Positions 44,195 through 55,572 of a stretch of 64,000 nt of DNA are shown piece by piece. Below the pieces are notes generated by a model. The model saw only the letters and a list, made by a program, of their open reading frames with translations. It did no database searches and had not been told where the DNA came from. The stretch is from Lycorma delicatula (lineage: Eukaryota > Arthropoda > Insecta > Hemiptera > Fulgoridae), in NCBI RefSeq assembly GCF_047948215.1, contig NC_134457.1:83541398-83605397 (forward strand), read 5' to 3'. Numbering within the stretch: position 1 is the stretch's first letter; every line of letters begins with the position of its first letter. A program made the position numbers and the translations under genes.

Positions 44195-45110
44195 AAATAA
44201 ATTTTTTTAAATTTGAAGGTTTGTAGCATTTTTTTTAATATAGAAAAAATTTGTAGTTGTTAAGGAGAAAATGGTGGTTGAATTAAGAAATCATTTTGAA
44301 GCTATAATGTAAAATTAACGCATTTGATATTTTTATTACTTTCTGTAATGCAGTAAGGTAAATGCATCTATGTCATATATTGTTTTGCAGCAGAAGTTTG
44401 TGTGTTGATTGTTGTGTTCTACAATCTGCCTCAGCCTTTCTTGTGGTTTTGATACGTTTAAAACATCAGAGATTCACAGACACTGGTGTCAGGAGTTGGT
44501 TTCTCTGAGGAGTAATGATGTGTTTCACAATAGTACTACCAATCTCTGTAGTGAACAAAGTGAAGGTGTTATAAAACTGATATCACTTGTATTTCAGTGG
44601 CATGATGTTTCTTGAGAGTATGTTTGGCTTGGTAAAAAGGAAATTAAAACGCACTTTAATTTTCTCATCATTTGTAACCTTGTTTCTCTTACTAATTTGA
44701 CATGGGATATTTTGGCTGTTTTTTAGACTGGCTTTAGTTTAAAAGTATAGCTTTTGTTTAATTTTAGAACCAAACCTACAATTGATTAGTTACGGCATCT
44801 AATAGATATTAATTTTTTTTTTGTATTAAAACTTTTAAACAAAAATATTGAAGTTTCATCATGCTGCTTAATACATTTTTACACTTAACTGTTTTTGGTG
44901 TCTTACATAGAACATTAATTTATCTTTAATTAAATTTAAGCCCATTTACATTTTAACTCTTTTAATCGTAACATTTTTTTTCACTTTACTTTGCAGGAAT
45001 CAGAGATGTCTTTCTGTTTGTGTATGATGTTTCCAAAAATTTAAGTTTTCAAAACTATTTTCTCAAATTGGTTGATATTTAAAAAAAATTGTTGCAATAA
45101 AATGTTTTAT
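44195..45110 (+). other. Probable 3' UTR of BRD7/9
   Basis: AATAAA hexamers lie at 44196-44201, directly after the stop and too close to be the only signal, and at 45096-45101. The region between is AT-rich without coding pattern. The true cleavage site cannot be told from sequence. Confidence 0.5.
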
Positions 45111-46019
45111 TTAGTACCTTTTGTAAATACAATGTTTTAACTTAGAAAAAATTCTACTTATGGTAATCTAATAACTACAGAAAGTATTTTGAACGGGTAA
45201 CTGATATTTTTATTTAAACAGCATTCAATTTTACATTATACTCAACAATTTCAAAATTAAATTTATAAAAATAAATTTTTTTAGTTGCAATTTTGAATTT
45301 TCATGCAATATTTAAGTTAGTTTTGTGTGTGAGATGTGTGTGCATGCGTGTTTTTGTTTGTTTATACTGATGTAAAAAAAATATGCACTAAAAATGAAAA
45401 ATATTAACTATCACAAAGTTGGCTAAAATTTTAACCAACTTGTATAACACAAGTGCTTATGACATGTACAGCATAAACAGTTAAACCTTTCCAAATATAG
45501 TTACACTTGCTGAATACAACTTATAAATGTTAAGATAAAATTTTAATTTATAAGTCAAATCATTCTTATTTAATGTCTAAAAACTCAATTTAAGTAGAAA
45601 ATTTGAAGATTTACAATTTTTTTTATGAAATGAATTGCAAAAATTAAGTAAAACATTAAACAAATGCAAAATCAGATAACATAGGAATTGTGCAGTATTA
45701 GAATGCTATGAAAAAACATTTGACATACCACAATAAACTCAGTAGCCAAATGCATAGTACAGCAGAGAAAAAAAATATTAATTTAATTTTAAAATGATGT
45801 CGTGTTATATTTTTAAAATTCTAATATTTCTGATCATTTTGATATGTTTTAATATTATTAGAGAATTATGAATGATGTTATGACATTGATAATGAAGATT
45901 CAATATAATTGTTCAAGACAATGTAATTTTTATTTGGGTCCTGTTCTTGAAAAGGTCATAGATGTGTGTATAAAAATATGTTTACCATTGTGTATAACAA
46001 TATCCATTTTATTCATTGA

Positions 46020-46075
46020 TAGTAAGCTTTTTTGTTTAGCATATTTCAGAATGTGCTAAACAAAAACGCTTACTA
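46020..46075. repeat. 22-bp-stem hairpin with 12-base loop
   Basis: The arms 46020-46041 and 46054-46075 pair with one mismatch (the core is TTTGTTTAGCA against TGCTAAACAAA). The size is near that of a short miRNA-like or MITE-like hairpin, about 1.8 kb after the BRD7/9 stop. It has no terminal duplications that I can see. Confidence 0.75.
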
Positions 46076-47021
46076 AATTTATTTTTTGTTCTTATTAAAA
46101 ATAATAATTTACTATATGTAGATTAAATGGAATGGATGAATTTCTGGAACAGTCACTTTAATAATAACAATTATTATTAAAGTAGATTTAGAAATCGTCA
46201 TAGCATCTTTTTTTATCTTTTGTAATCTCAATTGAGTATTTTTGCTGAGAACTAAACAAATATTTAAATGTTAAAATAGTAAACTACAACACCAAATTGA
46301 TTGATAACAAAAATTTCAGTTTGTTATATAGTTGCTTTTTATTTTGAAGAATTAGAAGTGTACTACCAGATAAACAAGTATTTAGTTAAGACAAATCAAA
46401 ATGTTAATTAAGCATTCTTTAGGCACTTAGCCATTTGTTCAATTAAGCAGTTAATAATTTACTTTTACTTTTATTTATTTACTTTTTCTTAAAAATATAT
46501 AAATCTGTTAGTGCCTCACTCGTTCTAATAAATATTAAAAATGAAATAATTTTTAAGTTTGTTTAGAAATTACTATGTATTATTCTCGCCATATGTTATA
46601 ATTTAGCTTATTCTTTCAGATGTACCTGGTCAACAAGTATCTCATTAGTTTACATGAAGTGGCATGAATGGGATGTTTAAAGTTTCTAGAAAAATTAGCT
46701 GCCCTAGTGAAATTTTATTTGTTATATGTGAGAATTTATTTAATTTTTTTTATTGATGTTTGGTATACATTTTGTCCATGCCAGCTAATTATGGAACTGT
46801 TTTTCTTTTATCTATCATTCCAGTTTGAGTGGTTGAATGCAAAGAAATAACAATTATTTATTATTGTGATTTTTTATTTAATTATCCTGTATAATAATAT
46901 CTTTTATTGATACAAGTATTTTATACCCATATATTTCCAGCTCTTTTAAGCATTCATTTAAATATCTCGACATATAATTCTTCCAGTTAAACAGCAAACT
47001 GTAGATATAAGATTTTAGCTT

Positions 47022-47022
47022 G

Positions 47023-47082
<60 letters not shown>
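47022..47082. repeat. (AC)n(AT)n compound microsatellite
   Basis: AC repeats (47022-47042) continue directly into AT repeats (47043-47082). No other content. Confidence 0.98.
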
Positions 47083-47085
<3 letters not shown>

Positions 47086-47877
47086 TGTATTTTTTAAAAA
47101 TCTTTTATCTTTTGATATTTATTCATATGTTGGTCAACAAAAATATATCATGGTGCTCAGTCTGAAGAAACATTTTGAGCTAAAACTTACTGAATATATA
47201 ACGTTCTGTTTTAGACTGAGCGTTATCTAGATGATAACAAAGAGAAATAAATGAGCCTTGTGTTTTATATTTGAATTAAAAATATGAATTAAATTATGCT
47301 TTTTCTTATCAAAATACAATGGCAATAAATTTTAAAGAGTATTCAAGATTCTCTTGTGCAGTGTAGTCATAATATTGATGGTGAAATCATATGTTCAGTA
47401 ATAACAATTACACTAGAATTATCTTTGCTATCATCTTTATACAAAAATGACACAATGAATGAAATAACTATATTGTTATGCCATCGTGAAAATACTTTTA
47501 ATGTGATGTTACAAGAGGAAAACATGTGTTACTTTATAACTTAAAAACCATGTTGGAAATAATCTTATCAGTGAGAGTAAAAGACAAATAATGAAACTCC
47601 ATTATTATTGAAAAGTATAATAGATACAAGGATGAGTAAAAAATTACTATACTTTTTCCATAACACACCTTCAAGGTAGTCATATTGCCTTCTGTGCCTT
47701 CTATTGCCTTCTTAGAATTGGTATGACTGCTGGTACATGTGTGAAATTTGATCTCCATCACATCATTTGCTTTCCTGCTATAACAGTGTAAACATACTGC
47801 TCCACTAGTTATCATTGAGAGATGATTCTGACAAATAGGCAAATTACAATTGATGAGATAGCATGTTCTGAACATGC

Positions 47878-48055
47878 TGTCACTCATGGCACGAGTGGTA
47901 GCATCTCAGCCTTTCATCTGGAGGTCCTGGGTTCGAATCCCTGTCAGGCATGGCATTTTTCATGTGCTTCAGAAATTATATTTCATATTCCTACACACAA
48001 GCTTCAAGTTTCTGTAGTGAATTTCCTAAAAAAAAAAAAAAAAAAAAAAAAAAAA
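47878..48055 (+). mobile_element. tRNA-derived SINE with poly(A) tail
   Basis: The head reads GGCACGAGTGGTAGCATCTC, an A-box-like tRNA part, and GGGTTCGAATCCCTGTCAGG, a full B box with its arm. A body of about 85 bp with no tRNA character leads to an A run at about 48029-48055. This is a different SINE family from that at 39476. No target duplication was found, and tRNA folding is incomplete, so it is not a functional tRNA gene. Confidence 0.75.
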
Positions 48056-48339
48056 CACGAGCTCAGCTTCTGTAAAGTCTATTTTCAAAGAATGTGTTGT
48101 TATTGCATGACAACAACCTGCCTGCATGCGGCTCGCCACATCATTCATACCATCAACATGAACTCCAGTGGGAGTGATCAGCATCCATCATCAATATTTT
48201 TTTTTACACTAGAAACTGATTGTATTATTTATTAATAATATAAAAAATGTAAAATTACACTTTTTTTTTTAAATGTTGATATTCATTTACATTATATTTT
48301 ATGATATTTACATTTTTACATTTTATGATAATTTTCAAA
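48056..48339. other. Short unclassified stretch between SINE and piggyBac relic
   Basis: The first 120 bp are GC-richer and then AT-rich. No feature recognised. Confidence 0.4.
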
Positions 48340-49953
48340 ACAGTTGAAACAAAGATCTGGACACATTATACATTCATATACAGTTGTGTTTCCGTATTTT
48401 CTTTTGTCTACAGTTTTTACATCCTTCAATTCTTTCATTCCTTTGTTTTCTGGTGATGTTCAATTTAACTGATGCAGTGGAAACAATCTTCAGAAGGTTT
48501 GGCAAATTTTCGAATGTTTAATGCTGTACAGGATAACCAGCTTATTATTTTTAATCAAAAACTGTAAAAACAGCCATCCTTAATATACAAAGAATATAAA
48601 AATATGCATTTAACAAATTTAGTTGCAAAATATGTATCACCTAATGGTTTTTTTACTACAAGGGTCTTGTCTATCTATTCCAGACATAAAGTTATTATAA
48701 TTTAAAATGGCTTCTTAGTTATAGTGCGTTTTTGATTTGTAGAAAGCCCCATTTGATTCCATTAATAGTAATATAATTTGCAGTAAGCTTGTCGTAACAT
48801 TTCCCAACATGAACTCCATTACATATTACAGATTTATTTTCTTCTTTTTTTTTTAATTTTTCAGACATTAAATTTTGGGGTTTATTTCTGTTCACTCTGG
48901 GAGTACCAGTACAGTATGTATCTTGGTCAAGTAATTTGGTAGCTAGGCCAATGCTGTTATAAAAATTATCGAGTTATACTGCATGACCATTACCTAACTT
49001 TTCTTGCAATAAATGCATCATTACTTCTTCTGACCAGTACCGTGTAAGATGTCCATGGCCCACTTCATATACACAAATTTTAAGCACCAAACCATTTGGT
49101 TCAGTTAGGATATATAATTCATGCTATACTTATGGTGCTTGTTTTTTTATGTATTGTCAGAATATTAAATGACATGCAGAGAACCACGGACTCATTTAAA
49201 GACATTTATTTGTCTGGGTAATAAATCTTGATCATTTTATTGGTAAAAAGAGTCAATTACTAGTCTTATTTTTTTGTAGATGGTCATCTGTATTACTGCT
49301 GATAAGAAATGTAAACATCATAAAATTAAAATAAATTGTTTTAGAACATTTACTTTCTGAATATTGGTTGAAAAGAGGATTGGTTTTCCAGTAATCACTG
49401 AGACGCAATGAAATAGTACCAGTATGAAGCAATAAGGATAAAAATATTTTTAATTCTTCTAGTGTAACATCCTTCCAATCTGCAGTATCGGATTTCACCT
49501 TTGTTTGTGGACAATGTAAAACTTCAACAGCATGTTCTTTAGTAAACTTGACAAAAGTTTGCAAAAATTATCATCAATCATCATCAATAATCATTTTAAA
49601 AACGCTTAATGGCATGGCACAACAGGAATTGGAATAAGCATTCCTTGTTTTTTTAATACTATTATAAGTTGCATTAATATACCTGTCTCTTCCCACTGGT
49701 TCCTAACCTCCTCATTTTCATCATTCACTGCCTCAACTTCACCATTAACTACCTTGGCTTCACTTCTGACTACATCAGTTTCATCCTTAGAGTTGTAACT
49801 CAAAGTTTCAGAACCCGGAAAATGCTCATCGTTGCTATCTTCTAAAGTATTCTCATTATCTTCCAAATATCACAGTAGTTCTTCATTACTTAGCAATTTA
49901 TTTCTGCATTCACATTGGAGTCCAGAAGGACTTGATGTATCGGCCATTTTCAT
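48340..49953 (-). pseudogene. piggyBac-type (PGBD-like) transposase pseudogene
   Basis: From ATG at 49953 the minus strand reads MKMADTSSPSGLQCECRNKL, an early stop (TGA near 49869), an acidic N-terminal part (EDNENTLEDSNDEHFPGSE), then DWKDVTLEELKIFLSLLLHT and LSDYWKTNPLFNQY. Further on it reads LDNFYNSIGLATKLLDQDTY, the block with a catalytic Asp, NNFMSGIDRQDPC, which matches the third catalytic region, and a decayed Cys-rich C-terminus near 48350-48430. piggyBac enzymes cut at TTAA sites. At least five frame breaks make it dead. Terminal repeats and TTAA duplications were not located with confidence. Confidence 0.85.
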
Positions 49954-50110
49954 CTAAGACTGCTCACTATTGAAGACGAAAAATATGTAACCGACGTTAG
50001 TGTGTATCAAAACCACTATTTTTCAAAGATGCTGCTACAGCAAAACAATCCTTTCAACTGCGTCATACTCACATACAGCTAGAGAAAAGACTACTCTCCG
50101 CTCGGTGTTT

Positions 50111-50124
50111 GGGGGGGGGGGGGG
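50111..50124. repeat. G14 homopolymer
   Basis: Fourteen consecutive G in an AT-rich region, with a further AG at its end. It could form G-quadruplex DNA, or its length may be an assembly artefact. Confidence 0.9.
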
Positions 50125-50194
50125 AGTGTTACCGAAGGAAGCTGATTGCTGATCAGAGTGGTTGCTAGTCAACGTGTTATAACATAAAACCACC

Positions 50195-50352
50195 TAGTAC
50201 AAAATATTGAGATAAGACATATCTTATCATGATAGTACTTTCATGGGTCCTTCCTCAGTCATGATTGATTTCATTTAATTAAACTGTGTGATCTTGCTGA
50301 AGTACTCTCATGATAAAGTCAATATAAGATCTTATCTCAATATTTTGTACTA
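50195..50352. mobile_element. 158-bp MITE with 23-bp terminal inverted repeats
   Basis: TAGTACAAAATATTGAGATA plus three more bases at 50195-50217 is the exact reverse complement of 50330-50352. Inside, the block TATCATGATAGTACTTT is again mirrored near 50300-50315, so the whole element can fold on itself. No coding sequence. The superfamily is not clear, and no flanking duplication longer than two or three bases is seen. Confidence 0.8.
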
Positions 50353-50999
50353 CGTTGTTTATATTAATAAAATTAAAAATATAATTTAACAGTAGAGAGA
50401 AATAATATGAATCTTAAAAAATTAATTTCAATTAAATATCATATAAAACATGTAAAATGATTAATTTAGACCAGATCACATTGTTAAGAACAGTTGCCAT
50501 CAAGGCATCTGCTATACATGTTCAGCAGCTGCTATCAAGACTATTTAACAACTTTTTTATATTTTTCAATCAATAAGACAAGTGTTTTTCTTATATTTAC
50601 GTAGAATGCATGTTATTTTCAGATTCAACTTCATTTTAGGGATCCCTTAAAACAGAAAAACATTGCTTAAAATGATTGAATTATTAAAGGAGTCATGTTC
50701 TTTTGAAGATAAAGTAACGACAATACTTTTTTTATTCCTCTATCTTGCTTTTAATTATTTTTTTCTTCAAAGTAGTAAAACGATCTGTATGTTCTTAGTG
50801 TGATGTTATGAATTAATTTGTCATAAACATGTAAAAGTCTATAATGGAGGCAATGTTTGAATATAGTTACCTGTTGTTTATGTTGCATTATTTCCTGTTC
50901 ACCAATGAAATTTGTTGTAATCTGTTTGTCAGGTGGTTGATAATACTATTTAATAATGAAGATGTTCACCTACTCTTGAAGGTAGTGTTAGGTAAAGTT
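50353..50999. other. AT-rich stretch, nothing recognised
   Basis: No gene, repeat end or RNA gene is visible between the MITE and the LINE relic. Confidence 0.5.
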
Positions 51000-51560
51000 A
51001 GGAGATGAAAAGACTGGTTGAATGGAACAGAGAAGTGATATGAAGCAAGGTGATCCTTTTTCACCTTTGCTGTTCATTGGTATGATGAATGATGAGAGTA
51101 GTGGTATTTGAAAATAACTTCAGCTGGATTCGTGAAGAAAAATTGTTAAATAGTATGAATGATATTTATATTAGGAATTGTGAGATGGTAGTCACAACCA
51201 GAAAGAAAGATAGTTCCTCAAGGACAATGATGATAGAGAAGAACAGCAGAAGGAATTGGCAATTTTAAGTATCTTGGAAGGAAATAGGAAGGAGATTAGC
51301 AAGAGGACTTGTCAAGCTTAAATGCTTTTTTTGTAGTGTGGGAGTCCTATCTGAAGCCAAAATGTATCCTGAAAAAGTAAGAAGTGATGTACCAGGTTAA
51401 TTATATTTTAATATTTACATGTACAGCAGTCATGAATTATGAAAGAAGGGCATGAAAACAATACAGACTTGTGAGATGAAGTTTCTTAGAAGTAACATGG
51501 GAATTCCAAGGGTTGACAAACAAGGGTTGACAATTCAAAGGGAATGAAAGATTGAGAGGT
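51000..51560 (+). mobile_element. Non-LTR reverse transcriptase C-terminal relic
   Basis: At 51040-51080 the frame reads MKQGDPFSPLLFIGMM, the RT block normally written KQGDPLSPLLF. Further on come RNWQF and VSWKE-like text (usually FKYLG) and, near 51420-51520, LRSNMGIPRVDK, resembling the end of CR1/RTE-like ORF2 (usually EMKFLRS followed by a Gly-rich end). The catalytic Asp-Asp block between is lost. A TATA/TG microsatellite at about 51590-51640 and a purine-rich tail follow. Dead. Confidence 0.6.
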
Positions 51561-51579
51561 ACAGTGAAGGAGGAACCAT

Positions 51580-51800
51580 TACAAAAAAAAGTATATATAT
51601 ATGTATATGCATGTGTGTGTGTGTGTGTGTGTGTATATAAGAATATGGAAGAAACTGTATAGACTTATACAGAGAAGAGAGGAAGGTAGGGTGGAAAAGA
51701 TGGAAATACTGGTATAGGTGGTAGAAGAGAGTAGAAGCATATACAAGAGAGGAGGATGGGAAGGAGAATGCCAGGATAGGAAGGTATGGAAAAGGCTTAT
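51580..51800. repeat. Microsatellite and purine-rich stretch
   Basis: (TA)n and (TG)n (51611-51634) are followed by about 150 bp of GGA/GAA-rich sequence. The purine-rich part may be the last coding remnant of the LINE relic upstream. Confidence 0.7.
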
Positions 51801-51839
51801 ATTACAAGTAAACTTAATAAATTGCACATGATGCTCTGA

Positions 51840-53309
51840 TTTTAGACTGCTACCAATTTAAAAAAGCATATGATCTTAATGTTTACGACAATGCACTCTC
51901 AATATTTTTGCTCTTGCGGGTTCCTAATTCCTTCCTTTTATCAAATATTGTTATAGGTTTAAATTTAAGATACCTGTAGAGCCAAAATTTGTTTTGGAGG
52001 TTTGATTGATTATTGTACATGTAGGAGGCTAAGCACTAGCTGAATCACATTAGATACCATAATCTTTGATTACCTTAATCAATTAGTTACTAGTAGAGTT
52101 TTTTCATGCCCCTTTCCCATTCAGAAAATATGAAAAATTATCCCTGAAGATCAGAATCTTCAGGGAAAAGTCTGCCATACTGACACTTGGCAGTTATAGT
52201 ATTGTGTCATAAACTTGATTACTATTCAAGATAAAGTCATTAAAGTTAAGAGGGAAGATTAACCCTGGAAGAGTTATCTCAGGAGATCAGGTTAATTTAC
52301 TAATTTGCTTGGTTATAGAGGTTATTGTGGTTGCAGTTGATAAGAATTTTTATAGTTTCTACATTTTGTATTTTTATTTAGATTTTATTGAATATATTAA
52401 GTAGTATTAATTACCCAGATAGAAAATGGAACTACCCAAGTATTTACCTCAATGGATCAAGAGAAACGTGATTAGAACAGCATTACATAATTAATTATAC
52501 AAAACATTTAATTATTTATTAAATAAATTCTAATTAATTTCAATTCATAATTATTAAATAAAAAAATAATTCCATTAAAGACAGTAAATTATTTTTATTG
52601 CAAACAGATGAAATAATCTTTAGGTTAATACATGATTATACTAAAAGTAAAAACTTTATCACAATTCAGAAGGCATTGATGAATATTTTTGTGTGCATTT
52701 TTATGTACATGTTGAACAGATATAGAATTTTTTTTTTTTTAAACTAGTATTTAAAAATTCATTGCCAGTAGTAATGAATCTGTAAAAGAGAATCTTTTAA
52801 TTTATTTTAAATAAAATGGTAATGATTTTTTAAATGGTTGGTTAAGTAAAGAATGCACTGGAAATAAGAAGGCCCTTTTAAAAGCTGAATATATCTTATT
52901 CCTTAATAAATACTGATTTCCTACATTTGTGGTAGGTTCTACCTGTTGAGATGTCATCATGATGGTTATGTGAAAGACGGAGATGTCCTAATTGACTGTT
53001 ACGTGAAAGTATATAAACCTATATGAAGACCTCAGGCAAAGAACAAGTACATTTTAAAAAAAAATTGGATTAGTGCTGCCATCTATTAAATTTTATTGGT
53101 TTTACAAGTTAAACTAGTAATTTTCAGGAAACAACAGTCCATGTCCATGATATTCATGTTTGAAAATTATGCATTCAGGGAATTATCTCATTTATATTGT
53201 TCTACTAAAATCACTGTTTTCTAGAAAAGAGTCAAATGTGACTTAGACTGTTATTTGCCTGAAGTTTCATATATTTATCCAACCCATGATTCATGTTGCA
53301 GCGAAGGTT
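51840..53309. other. AT-rich stretch, nothing recognised
   Basis: No gene or repeat boundaries seen before the hAT target duplication. Confidence 0.5.
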
Positions 53310-53706
53310 GGATAGACCAGGGCTTCTTAAACTTTTTTATATAGCGACCCCCTTCAAGCTTAGGAAATTTTAAACGACCCCCTCCTCCATATAATGAAAT
53401 ATATATTAACCGTAGATGTAGATGTAATATCGCACTATTTTACAATGTAAATAAAATAAGGATTAAAGAATACGTACCCATTCATTTCACATATATATAA
53501 TTGAAACGTTGACGGGATATCGGTCGTAATAAAACACAATAAATAGAATGACATAAAACTATATATATATATTTATTCAATAGAAAAAATAAACTTTTGT
53601 AACAATTTTTTTATAAGAAAACATAAAACTATATCTATATATTCAATAGAAAACATAAACTTTTGTAACAATTTTTTTAATAAAAACATATTAACATCAA
53701 ACAATA

Positions 53707-55572
53707 TTAATGTGACGGATGTGATTGTTTATTTTTACACAAATAATTAAATCTAGGCTCAATTTGAGTTAGTGCAGATCGTAATAAATTTTCAACGTTT
53801 ATTAAAGTTGAACGGTATTTTGATTTTATGTAAGTTAATGTGGAAAAGGCTGATTCACATAAATATGTTGTACAAAATGGCAGTAATTTGTTCATTGCCA
53901 TTTCCGATAGTAGGGGATATTCTGATTTGATTTCTATCCAAAATTCATGCACAGGCACTTGAGAAAATCTAAGTCGCAAGGTAGTATCACTTGTTAATTC
54001 GGCAAATTCTTCTTGTGCTTTTAAGTTTAAAAAATTAATTTCTTCCATTTCAATTGAAAATGGATTGCAAATCCATTGTTGTGTATCGATATCATTGGGA
54101 AAATACCTATGCATGTAAACTTCCATATCCTTCAAATGATTAACTATAATTTTTGTTATAGGAGTATCTTTTTTTGAAATATTGTTACTAATTATATACT
54201 CGTCAGTAAATGGAAACATTTCGAGCGATCCACTTTCCACTCTGTTCTTCCATATAAGAATTTTTTTAACAAAGGCCTCAAGTTTATTTTTTAACATAAA
54301 CATATTAACGCAGACTCCCTGCATTGATAAATTCATATCATTGATTTTATCAAAAATATCTGCCAAATAGCATAGCTTGAGAAGCCATAAATTATCTTGA
54401 AAATAATCGGCCAAATTAGAATTTTGCTCTGTTAGAAATATAAGAACTTCATCTTTTAAAGTTAATAATCGTTTCAAACTTCGACCTTTTGATAGCCACC
54501 TAACTTCAGCATGTAACAATAAACTTGTATAATCCGAATCCATATCAATGCACAAATTTTTAAACAATCGACTATTAAGTGCTCGACTTTTAATAAAGTT
54601 AATGATTTTGACTGCATCAAAAAACACAGTGTTTAATTCTGGTGCAATTTTTTTAACAACAAGTGCCTCTCGGTGAATCATACAATGTGTAAATGTAATA
54701 TGATCATTTCCAGCTTTAACAAATGCTGTAAAACCAAGATCTTGTCCGGTCATTGCTGCAGCACCGTCCGTGCACACACCAACACAATTTTTCCAATTTA
54801 ATCCTTCTTTTTCAAAAAACTCATTTACTTTTTTATATATATCTTTTCCACGAGTATGACCTTCCAGAGGACGACAAAACAGTATATCTTCATGAATGCT
54901 TCCCTCATAAATATATCTTACAAAAAGTAACAACTGTGCCATTTTTGAAATGTCTGTCGACTCGTCCAGTTGTATTGCAAACTTTGAGCTGTCTTTAAGC
55001 CTCATAAGAAGCTGTTGAAATTGATCATTGCTAATGTCTGAAATTCTTTTGGACACAGTGTCATTTGATAATGGAATTTTACTAATTTCAGCAGCATACT
55101 GTTTTCCATGAACAATTTCAGACATTCTTATAGCTGCAGGTAGTAAAAGTTGCTCTCCAATAGTAAAAGGCTTTTTCGTTTTTGCTATCAAATACGAAAC
55201 TTCATACGATGCCAATAGATATCTATCATTCAAAGTAACATACTTCTCCAAAGTGTTCTTTTCTTTATTTGATGTTTGCAAAAGACGCTCAAAATATTCT
55301 ATTGGCTTTTTTGATAACGTTGCATGTTTAGTATTCAAATGTCGTTGCAGTTTTGACGGTTTCATGCTTTCTGCAGCCAAAACTTCTTTGCAAATTAAGT
55401 ACACTGGTTGTTCTTCATTGTTGTGAGAAGAGCATGTGAAGCCATACTGCAAATATGATTCGTCATATTTTCTTTTTTTTGTTTTGCTAGAAGTCGGATT
55501 TGAAGCACTGCAACTTGGTTGTGACGGCGTGGCAGACTTATTAGTTGGAATTTTAATTAGCCATTTATCCAT
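53707..55572 (-). CDS. hAT transposase with BED finger, intact 621 codons (ZBED5/SCAND3-like)
   Basis: It would bind the element ends and catalyse cut-and-paste transposition in the nucleus. Domains: Lys/Ser-rich N-terminus (1-36), BED-type zinc finger (about 37-85), RNase H-like fold with Asp203 (LDESTD) and Asp269 (CTDGAAAMTG), conserved Trp359 in EVRWLSKG, an alpha-helical insertion (about 370-540), and the C-terminal block with Glu573 (LCESAFSTL) and dimerisation helix to 605. No stop or frameshift. One oddity: the finger reads Y58-L-I-C61 with His78 and His83, so the first zinc Cys is Tyr. The start at 55572 gives the usual MDKWL opening of such proteins. Domesticated host relatives (ZBED5, SCAND3) look alike, but intact TIRs and TSD show this is a transposon copy. 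Confidence 0.95.
   Translation of the reverse strand: MDKWLIKIPTNKSATPSQPSCSASNPTSSKTKKRKYDESYLQYGFTCSSHNNEEQPVYLICKEVLAAESMKPSKLQRHLNTKHATLSKKPIEYFERLLQTSNKEKNTLEKYVTLNDRYLLASYEVSYLIAKTKKPFTIGEQLLLPAAIRMSEIVHGKQYAAEISKIPLSNDTVSKRISDISNDQFQQLLMRLKDSSKFAIQLDESTDISKMAQLLLFVRYIYEGSIHEDILFCRPLEGHTRGKDIYKKVNEFFEKEGLNWKNCVGVCTDGAAAMTGQDLGFTAFVKAGNDHITFTHCMIHREALVVKKIAPELNTVFFDAVKIINFIKSRALNSRLFKNLCIDMDSDYTSLLLHAEVRWLSKGRSLKRLLTLKDEVLIFLTEQNSNLADYFQDNLWLLKLCYLADIFDKINDMNLSMQGVCVNMFMLKNKLEAFVKKILIWKNRVESGSLEMFPFTDEYIISNNISKKDTPITKIIVNHLKDMEVYMHRYFPNDIDTQQWICNPFSIEMEEINFLNLKAQEEFAELTSDTTLRLRFSQVPVHEFWIEIKSEYPLLSEMAMNKLLPFCTTYLCESAFSTLTYIKSKYRSTLINVENLLRSALTQIEPRFNYLCKNKQSHPSH

Larger units (their letters stand above)
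45111..47877. other. Intergenic AT-rich region with several hairpins and a microsatellite
   Basis: No gene recognised. It contains the palindrome at 45417-45440 (AGTTGGCTAAAA and its near complement), the 22-bp hairpin at 46020-46075, a perfect 13-bp stem at 46155-46167/46171-46183 with a CAA loop, and the AC/AT microsatellite at 47022-47082. Confidence 0.65.

Noticed and set aside
44196..44201. AATAAA as the sole polyadenylation signal of BRD7/9
   Set aside because: It begins two bases after the stop; a downstream signal such as 45096 is more likely, and sequence alone does not decide.
47880..47950. Functional tRNA gene
   Set aside because: The B box is good, but acceptor and anticodon arms do not pair properly and an unrelated body with an A tail follows; it is a SINE.
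47822..48235. 137-codon open frame on + around the SINE
   Set aside because: It runs through the tRNA-like SINE and its poly(A) tail (a poly-Lys stretch), so it is not a gene.
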